DNA from: Thermoleophilaceae bacterium
GTDB lineage: Bacteria; Actinomycetota; Thermoleophilia; Solirubrobacterales; Thermoleophilaceae
Reading direction: 5' to 3'
DNA: 6,093 bases
NCBI GenBank assembly: GCA_013812065.1
Contig: JACCUC010000279.1
Coordinates: forward strand, 1-6,093
Made by a program: the position numbers and the translations under genes. The notes beneath the pieces are model-generated. The model did not search any database, had not been told where the DNA came from, and worked only from the letters and a program-made list of their open reading frames with translations. Of this stretch, positions 1 to 4,931 are shown one piece after another. Positions within the stretch are counted from its first letter, which is position 1. The number at the start of each line of letters is the position of its first letter.

Positions 1-539
1 CGACCGTCCTGCTCGCGGGCGCGGTCGCGGCCGTGGTGCTCGTGGTGCTCGCGAGCCGCACCGAGCAGGGCACGAGGGGCGGAGCCGACCGCGGCGGGGG
101 CCGCGGTGGGCCGACCCCGGTCACCCTCCTCGCGGTCAACGACTACGACCCGGCGGGCGACGATCGCGAGCATCCCGACGAGGCGGCTCAGGCCATCGAC
201 GACAACCGCACCACGTTCTGGAGCACTGAGGGCTACAACGGCGACCTCGGCAAGGCGGGCGTGGGTCTGTACGTCGACGCGGGCCGTCCGGTGGCCGCCC
301 GGCGGTTGTCCCTGGTCAGCCCCGAGCCCGGCTTCGAAGCCGTGATCTACGCCGCTGACGACGTCCCGCGCGAGATCCGTGGCTGGACGCGCGTCGCCGG
401 CCCGATCGAGGTCGGCGAGACCGCGCGGATCCGGCTCGACCCCGCCGAGCCGAAGCATCGCAACTACCTCGTGTGGATCACCCGGCTGGCGCCCGGACAA
501 CGGCGCGCGGCGATCTCGGAGATCAGCCTGCTGCGGTAG
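1..539 (+). CDS. C-terminal part of a single-pass membrane protein with an extracytoplasmic discoidin-like domain (5' end outside window)
   Basis: The frame is open from base 3 to the TAG at 537-539, giving 178 residues; the true start lies left of the window, so the in-frame GTG at 33 is not the start. Residues 2-17 are a clear transmembrane helix (all V/L/A/G), followed by R19, a Gly/Arg-rich linker (about 19-37) and a domain of about 140 residues. That domain begins with a DYDPAGDD motif, then AIDDNRTTFWST, GVGLYVDAG, and ends in YLVWITRL and AAISEISLLR. This is the layout of F5/8-type-C (discoidin) jelly-roll domains; the conserved 'W(S/T)T...GVGL.(V/L)D.G' pattern resembles the outer domain at the C-terminus of actinobacterial MviN (MurJ-pseudokinase fusions) and of some receptor Ser/Thr kinases. 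The missing N-terminal part is therefore probably cytoplasmic and possibly kinase-like, but this cannot be seen. The ligand is unknown; glycan binding is a guess from the fold. The gene is convergent with ddl, 22 bp between stops. Confidence 0.8.
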   Translation, partial: TVLLAGAVAAVVLVVLASRTEQGTRGGADRGGGRGGPTPVTLLAVNDYDPAGDDREHPDEAAQAIDDNRTTFWSTEGYNGDLGKAGVGLYVDAGRPVAARRLSLVSPEPGFEAVIYAADDVPREIRGWTRVAGPIEVGETARIRLDPAEPKHRNYLVWITRLAPGQRRAAISEISLLR

Positions 540-561
540 CGGGCGGGCGCCCGGCCGCGGC

Positions 562-1572
562 TCAGAACCGGTACGTCCGCTCTTGCGCGTAACGCTCGAG
601 CGCCAGCCCCACCAGCCGATCGACGAGCTCAGGATAGGGGACGCCCGAGGCCTCGAACAGCTTGGCGAAGACGCTCGTGGCGGTGAATCCCGGCATGGTG
701 TTGAGCTCGTTGACGAGCACCTGTCCGTCGCCGGCGACGAAAAAATCGGCCCGGGCCAGGCCGGCGCCGCCCACCCGCCGGTATACCTCGACGGCCAGCG
801 AGCGCACGCGCTCCCGCGTCTGGGGCGCGACCCGAGCCGGGACGACGAGCTCCATGCCGCCCGCCCGATACTTCGCCTCGTAGTCGTACCAGTCGGCGTG
901 CACGACGATCTCGCCGGGCTCCGAGGCGACCGGCTCGGCATTGCCCACCACCGAGCACTCGATCTCGAGGCCGTGAGCCATGGCCTCGACGATCACGAGC
1001 GGATCGTGCTCGAAGGCGGCGGCTAGCGCGGGCTCGAGCTCGTCGGGCGCCGCGACCTTCGCGATCCCAACCGACGAGCCGAGGCGCGCGGGCTTGACGA
1101 ACACCGGCAGCCCGAGCCGCTCGAGCGGCTTCGGATCGTCGCCGGCCCGCAGTGCCGCGTAGTCGACCTGCGGCAGATCCGCGGCGCGCATCAGGTCCTT
1201 GAACACCACCTTGTCCATGCACAGCGCCGAGGTGAGCACGCCCGCGCCGACGTAGGGGACGTCGGCGATCTCGAGCAGGCCCTGCACGGTGCCGTCCTCG
1301 CCGAAGGGGCCGTGCAGCACCGGAAAGACGACCTCGGCGTGGAGCAGCCCACCGCCGGGCTCGACGGTCACCGCAGCTCCGCCCGAGCGCCAGCGCCCGT
1401 CGCGGGCCACCTCGACAGCAACCGGCTCGTGACCGGCCCTGGCCAGGCCTTCGCGTACCGCCTCGCCCGAGGCGAGGGAGATCTCGTGCTCGCTCGAGCG
1501 GCCGCCGGCGAGGACGGCGACCCTCACCGCGGGACGCGACGCCTCAAGGTGGCCCCGGCGTGTCCGGGCCAC
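562..1572 (-). CDS. ddl: D-alanine--D-alanine ligase
   Basis: Cytoplasmic ATP-grasp enzyme joining two D-Ala with ATP hydrolysis to give the terminal dipeptide for MurF. The 336 residues contain the family signatures in order: AGGRSSEHEISL (22-33, Glu30 matching E. coli DdlB Glu15), HGPFGEDGTVQG (87-98), LPVFVKP with ATP-binding Lys160, LGSSVGIAKV (164-173, Ser166), YDYEAKY (229-235, Tyr231 matching DdlB Tyr216), ARADFF (273-278, metal ligand Asp276) and VNELNTMPGF (287-296, Glu289 and Asn291). All catalytic residues seen in DdlB are present. The Tyr in YDYEAKY is the D-Ala-specific form, not the D-lactate or VanA type. Start choice: GTG at 1572 has a GAGGA Shine-Dalgarno 8 nt upstream but overlaps pknB by 29 nt. 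The alternative GTG at 1527 begins exactly where the family core begins (VRVAVLAGG; 321 residues) but has only a GAGG 14 nt away. The gene is last in the rodA-pbpA-pknB-ddl operon, so its expression is probably tied to the wall polymerase genes. Confidence 0.95.
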   Translation of the reverse strand: MARTRRGHLEASRPAVRVAVLAGGRSSEHEISLASGEAVREGLARAGHEPVAVEVARDGRWRSGGAAVTVEPGGGLLHAEVVFPVLHGPFGEDGTVQGLLEIADVPYVGAGVLTSALCMDKVVFKDLMRAADLPQVDYAALRAGDDPKPLERLGLPVFVKPARLGSSVGIAKVAAPDELEPALAAAFEHDPLVIVEAMAHGLEIECSVVGNAEPVASEPGEIVVHADWYDYEAKYRAGGMELVVPARVAPQTRERVRSLAVEVYRRVGGAGLARADFFVAGDGQVLVNELNTMPGFTATSVFAKLFEASGVPYPELVDRLVGLALERYAQERTYRF

Positions 1573-3394
1573 CTGGATCGTCCTCGCGCGCCTGCCCGAT
1601 GACGATCCTCACCGTCGAGCCCTCGCGCCGGTCGCCCCCCGCGCCGGGCGCCTGGTCGAGGACGATCCCGTCGTCGTCCTCGTCGCTGATGGTGCGCGTC
1701 GTCGAGGACACGCGGAAGCCGGCGCCGCGCAGGCGGCGCGCCGCCGCTCCGGCCGATAGGCCGACGACGCCTGGGACGGTCACCGTCTGCTCGGGCTCGT
1801 CGGAATCGCGGCTTACTTCGGAGGGACCGGTGGGGGCCTCCTCCGCGTCGGGCTCCGGCGGCTCCTCCGGCTGGGAGACGGAGATGGTCACCGTGGCGCC
1901 CTCCTCGACGGTCGTCCCGCCGTCGGGTGTCTGGCCGAGCACCTCGCCCTTGGGCTCGTCCGAGCGGGCCCGCTCCACGCTCACCCCGAGGCCCCTGCCC
2001 TCGAGCGCGGCCTCGGCCGACGAGCGCGTCAGCCCGACCACGTCGGGCACGTCGACCTGGCGCGGGCCGGAGCTGATCAACAGGCGCACACGCCCGCCGA
2101 CGGCGACCTCGGTCCCGGCCGGCGGGCGTGTGCCGATGGCCCGCCCGCGCAAGACCTCGGACGAGGGCCGCTCCTCGGTCTCGACGCGAAAGCGGGCCTC
2201 GCTGAGCTCGCGCACCGCCGCGCGCTCGGTCTCACCCTTCACCTCGGGGATCGTCCGCTCGGTGGGGCCGGTCGATGCGACGAGGGTGACGGTGGCGCCC
2301 TCCTTGATCTCGCGACCGGGATCGGGGCGCTGGGTGAGGACCCGTCCCCGCGGCGCGGGATCGGCGCGCAGCTCGACCTTGGTTTCGAAGCCGGCCTGCT
2401 TGAGCACCGCGCGCGCCTGCTCGACGTCCTGTCCGACGAGCCGCGGAACGCGCACGTCGCTCGCGAAGAGGAGGGCGGCCAACAGGACGCCGAGGCCGGC
2501 GAGGGCAAGGAGCAGGAGCGCGAGCCACGGCCAGCGCCGGCGCCGGCGCGCCTCCTCCGCGGCCTGCACCTCCGCGTCGGTCAGCGGCACTACGGCGCCG
2601 GCGGGCAGCACCGTGCCCCGGCCCTCCTCACCCCTGACGATCCGCTCTCGAGCCGCGGCGAGGTCGGCGGCGAGATCGCCCGCCGTCGGGTAGCGCTCGG
2701 CCGGGTCCTTGACGAGCGCGCGCGCGATCACGGCCTCGAGGGCAGGATGCACGTCGGGTCGGAACATCGACAACGGGGGTGGTGCCTCGGTCAGGTGCTT
2801 GAGCGCGATCGACACCGCGCTGTCGGCCTCGAACGGAACCCGCCCGGCGAGCATCTCGTAGAGCACGATCCCGATCGAGTAGACGTCGGAGGCCGCCGTC
2901 ACGGCGTGACCCTCGGCCTGCTCGGGCGAGAGGTACTGGGCGGTGCCCATGATCGAGCCGGTCTCGGTCATCTCCGAGGCTCCGGCCCGGGCGATGCCGA
3001 AGTCGGTCACCTTGAGCTCGTCGTCGGGGCTCACGATCACGTTGTGGGGCTTGAGGTCGCGATGGATCACGCCGTTCTCGTGCGCGAAGCCCGCCGCCTC
3101 GACGATCTGGAGACCGAGCCCGACCACCCGCTCCTGATCGAGCGGGGCCTCGGCGACGATCAGGTCCTTGAGCGTGCGCCCCTCGAGGCGCTCCATGGCG
3201 ATGTAGTAGGTGCCGTCGTGCTCGCCCCGGTCGAACACGCCGACCACGTGCGGGTGCTGGAGGCGCGCGGCGGCCGAGGCCTCGCGGCGGAAGCGCTCGA
3301 CGAACTGGTCGTCGCGGGAGAAGCGGCGGTGCAGCAGCTTGAGCGCGACGTCGCGGCCGAGGTGGACGTCCTCGGCCTCGTAGACGTCGGCCAT
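1544..3394 (-). CDS. pknB: PASTA-domain transmembrane Ser/Thr protein kinase, PknB/Stk1 type
   Basis: Receptor-type Hanks kinase: cytoplasmic catalytic domain, one membrane helix and external PASTA repeats that bind peptidoglycan fragments or lipid II. Numbering from the ATG at 3394 (616 residues): catalytic Lys19 in VALK, HRDLKPHN at 111-118 with catalytic Asp113, DFG at 131-133, GTAQYLSPEQ at 150-159, and activation-loop Thr143 and Thr145 placed like the autophosphorylated pair Thr171/Thr173 of M. tuberculosis PknB. A juxtamembrane stretch ending in RRRRR (284-288) precedes the helix at 289-311, fixing the C-terminus outside. Four PASTA repeats follow (313-602), with an acidic linker between the third and fourth. 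The ATG at 3394 cannot be the real start: it falls within the glycine-rich loop (GSGGM), and kinase sequence (LVDGRYRVRDRIGSGG) continues upstream to the pbpA stop; see the entry at 3395-3466. The gene lies downstream of rodA-pbpA as in the mycobacterial cluster, although no separate pknA is visible. Function is secure; the 5' boundary is not. Confidence 0.95.
   Translation of the reverse strand: MADVYEAEDVHLGRDVALKLLHRRFSRDDQFVERFRREASAAARLQHPHVVGVFDRGEHDGTYYIAMERLEGRTLKDLIVAEAPLDQERVVGLGLQIVEAAGFAHENGVIHRDLKPHNVIVSPDDELKVTDFGIARAGASEMTETGSIMGTAQYLSPEQAEGHAVTAASDVYSIGIVLYEMLAGRVPFEADSAVSIALKHLTEAPPPLSMFRPDVHPALEAVIARALVKDPAERYPTAGDLAADLAAARERIVRGEEGRGTVLPAGAVVPLTDAEVQAAEEARRRRRWPWLALLLLALAGLGVLLAALLFASDVRVPRLVGQDVEQARAVLKQAGFETKVELRADPAPRGRVLTQRPDPGREIKEGATVTLVASTGPTERTIPEVKGETERAAVRELSEARFRVETEERPSSEVLRGRAIGTRPPAGTEVAVGGRVRLLISSGPRQVDVPDVVGLTRSSAEAALEGRGLGVSVERARSDEPKGEVLGQTPDGGTTVEEGATVTISVSQPEEPPEPDAEEAPTGPSEVSRDSDEPEQTVTVPGVVGLSAGAAARRLRGAGFRVSSTTRTISDEDDDGIVLDQAPGAGGDRREGSTVRIVIGQAREDDPGGPDTPGPP
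1581..1585 (-). promoter_or_regulatory. Ribosome binding site of ddl (long start)
   Basis: On the minus strand GAGGA stands 8 nt before the GTG at 1572, inside the last codons of pknB. It favours the 336-residue ddl start over GTG 1527 and would let ribosomes finishing pknB feed ddl. Confidence 0.5.
1589..2458 (-). repeat. Four-unit PASTA repeat region encoded in pknB
   Basis: Four diverged protein repeats of about 65 residues: 313-377, 378-444, 445-509 and 537-602 of the kinase. Each opens with a V/IP..(V/K)G motif (RVPRLVG, TIPEVKG, DVPDVVG, TVPGVVG), has an ExGxxV/I-type middle, and closes with EGATVT-like and VxxS/G strands. Units 1-3 are contiguous; unit 4 is set apart by a 27-residue linker (510-536) rich in E, P and D. 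The repeats are diverged at DNA level, so recent duplication is unlikely. Confidence 0.85.
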
Positions 3395-3466
3395 CCCCCC
3401 GGAGCCGATTCGATCGCGAACCCGGTAGCGCCCGTCGACCAGCGTGTTCTCGACGACGTCGGCGAT
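3395..3466 (-). other. Conserved N-terminal coding extension of pknB without a canonical start codon
   Basis: In frame with pknB, the codons upstream of ATG 3394 read IADVVENTLVDGRYRVRDRI followed by GSGG, the expected N-terminus and P-loop of this kinase family (compare the usual 'xxDGRYRVxxxIGxGGMAxVY'). No ATG, GTG or TTG occurs in this frame between about 3536 and 3395. Candidate starts are ATC at 3464-3466, which has a G6 run (3474-3479) 7 nt upstream and lies 1 nt after the pbpA TGA (3468-3470), and CTG at 3440-3442, which has only a weak GAG upstream. The ATG at 3394 is directly abutted by GGGGGG with no spacing, which is poor for initiation. A sequencing or assembly error in the G6 run is the main alternative. 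Confidence 0.75.
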
Positions 3467-3467
3467 C

Positions 3468-4931
3468 TCAGAACCCCCCGGACGCGGCCGGTCCCGAGCT
3501 GCCGCGACCCTTGGCGTCGAGGACGACCTCGAGCACCCTGCGGGCGATCGGCGCGGCGACCTCGCCGCCCGTGCCGGACGCCTGCTCGACGGTCACCGCT
3601 AGGGCGATCTTCGGATTCCCGACCGGAGCGAACGCGATGAACCACGCCTGGTTGACCCCCGCACCGCGCTCGGCGGTGCCGGTCTTGCCCGCCACGCGCA
3701 CACCCCGAAGCTGAGCGGCGGTTCCCGAGCCCTCCTCGACCACGCTGCTCATCATCCCGGTGAGGTCGCGCGCGGCGCTCGCGTCGATCACCCGGCGCAC
3801 GCGGTCGGGGCGAATCCGCTCGGTCACCCGTCCGTCCGGTGAGATCGCGCGTTCCCCGAACACGGGCTGCATGAGCGCACCGCCGTTGGCGACCGTGGCC
3901 GCGACCATGGCCATCTGCAGCGGGGTCACCTGGAGGCGCTCCTGGCCGATCGCGACGCGGCCGATGTCGATCGGATCGTCTTCGTCGAGCAGTTCGTCCT
4001 CATCGAAGATGCCACTCGCCGCTAGCTGGTTGCGCGGATAGTCGAGGGGCGGCTCCGCGCCGAAGCCAAAGCGCCGCATGTAGCGCAGCATCGTCGAGTC
4101 ACCCAGGTCCTCGCCGACCTCCGCCCACACGGTGTTGATCGACTTGGTCAGCGCCTCGGTAAGCGTGACCTGGCCGAACTCCGCACCCTCGAAGTTCTGC
4201 AGCGGCACAGCCGAGATCGGCTTGCTGTTCTTGCCGGAGACCGTCGTCTGGGGGCTGAACCGCCCGCTGTCGAGCGCCGCGGCGGCGGTCACCACCTTGA
4301 ACGTCGATCCGGGCGGGTAGCGGGCCTGGGTGGCGCGGTTGAAGAGTGGCGAGTCCTCATCGGCGTTCAATTCGTTGAAACGCTCGCGAACGGCGTTCGG
4401 ATCGAAGTCCGGCACGCTGGCCATGGCGCGGATGCGCCCCGTGTCGGGCTCGATGGCCACCACCGAGCCCCGCCGGCCACCGAGCCCCTCGAGCGCCGCG
4501 CGCTGCGCCTTGGGGTCAAGCGTGGTGCGCAGGCTGTCGCCCTCCTGGGCGCCGCTCAGCTCGTCGATCAGCGATGCGAACTCGTTGCCCGACCCGGTGA
4601 GGATGTCATTGCGCGACTGCTCGAGGCCCGCGCGCCCGCGGTCGATGAACGAGTAGCCGATCGCGTGCGAGAAGAGCGAGGCGGTCGGGTAGCGGCGCAC
4701 GAAGCGGCGGGTCTGGCGGTTGCCGAGCTGCTCGTTCTTGGCCACGACCGTGCCGTCGCGGGCGTAGATCAGCCCGCGCGGGACGCGCTGCTGCTCGAGC
4801 AGCGGGCGGCGGTTGGCGGTCTCGTCCTCGAGGCTCTCGGCTTCGAACACCGACCACCGCGAGGTGAAGCCCACCAGCAGCGCGAACAGCAACGTGAACA
4901 GCCCGAACAGATGCACGATCGGGCGGTTCAC
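3468..4931 (-). CDS. pbpA: Class B penicillin-binding protein (peptidoglycan D,D-transpeptidase), PbpA type
   Basis: Membrane-anchored transpeptidase that cross-links stem peptides outside the cytoplasmic membrane and is the target of beta-lactams. The 487 residues, from a GTG overlapping the rodA stop (GTGA), begin with a short cytoplasmic tail and one transmembrane helix (about 5-22). A small N-terminal dimerisation-like domain follows with the class B motif PRGLIYARDG (51-60) and IGYSFIDRGRAGLE (91-104). The C-terminal transpeptidase domain starts near 138 and has all three active-site motifs: STFK with nucleophile Ser209 and Lys212, SIN at 264-266, and KTGTAE with KTG at 416-418. The family motif AIGQERLQVTPLQMA is at 327-341. 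The length is close to that of mycobacterial PbpA, and it lacks the long extensions of PBP2x/FtsI types. An acidic patch (309-319, FDEDELLDEDD) sits between SxN and KTG. Partner: the SEDS polymerase encoded immediately upstream, by analogy with RodA-PBP2 and FtsW-FtsI pairs. It is translationally coupled to rodA by the 4-nt overlap. Confidence 0.96.
   Translation of the reverse strand: MNRPIVHLFGLFTLLFALLVGFTSRWSVFEAESLEDETANRRPLLEQQRVPRGLIYARDGTVVAKNEQLGNRQTRRFVRRYPTASLFSHAIGYSFIDRGRAGLEQSRNDILTGSGNEFASLIDELSGAQEGDSLRTTLDPKAQRAALEGLGGRRGSVVAIEPDTGRIRAMASVPDFDPNAVRERFNELNADEDSPLFNRATQARYPPGSTFKVVTAAAALDSGRFSPQTTVSGKNSKPISAVPLQNFEGAEFGQVTLTEALTKSINTVWAEVGEDLGDSTMLRYMRRFGFGAEPPLDYPRNQLAASGIFDEDELLDEDDPIDIGRVAIGQERLQVTPLQMAMVAATVANGGALMQPVFGERAISPDGRVTERIRPDRVRRVIDASAARDLTGMMSSVVEEGSGTAAQLRGVRVAGKTGTAERGAGVNQAWFIAFAPVGNPKIALAVTVEQASGTGGEVAAPIARRVLEVVLDAKGRGSSGPAASGGF

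Noticed and set aside
540..561. GC-rich inverted repeats between the convergent stop codons (CGGGCGCCCG at 544-553, GCCGCGGC at 554-561) as a bidirectional terminator
   Set aside because: The palindromes have no loop, no T-tract follows on either strand, and such short GC palindromes are expected by chance in this composition. Termination must occur near here, but the signal cannot be supported.
379..1026. Plus-strand open frame running from the membrane-protein tail across ddl
   Set aside because: It is out of frame with the discoidin-like protein and antisense to conserved ddl motifs; its composition is Arg/Gly/Asp-rich without family resemblance.
1560..3640. Long plus-strand open frames opposite pknB (1560-2693 and 2747-3640)
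   Set aside because: They are antisense shadows caused by GC-rich codon bias. Their translations are low-complexity S/R/T/P-rich or H/D/L-rich with no domain pattern, while the minus-strand frame encodes a full kinase with PASTA repeats.
3160..3645. Minus-strand open frame across the pbpA-pknB junction
   Set aside because: It lies in the third frame, has low-complexity S/R/T composition and overlaps the conserved ends of both real genes.
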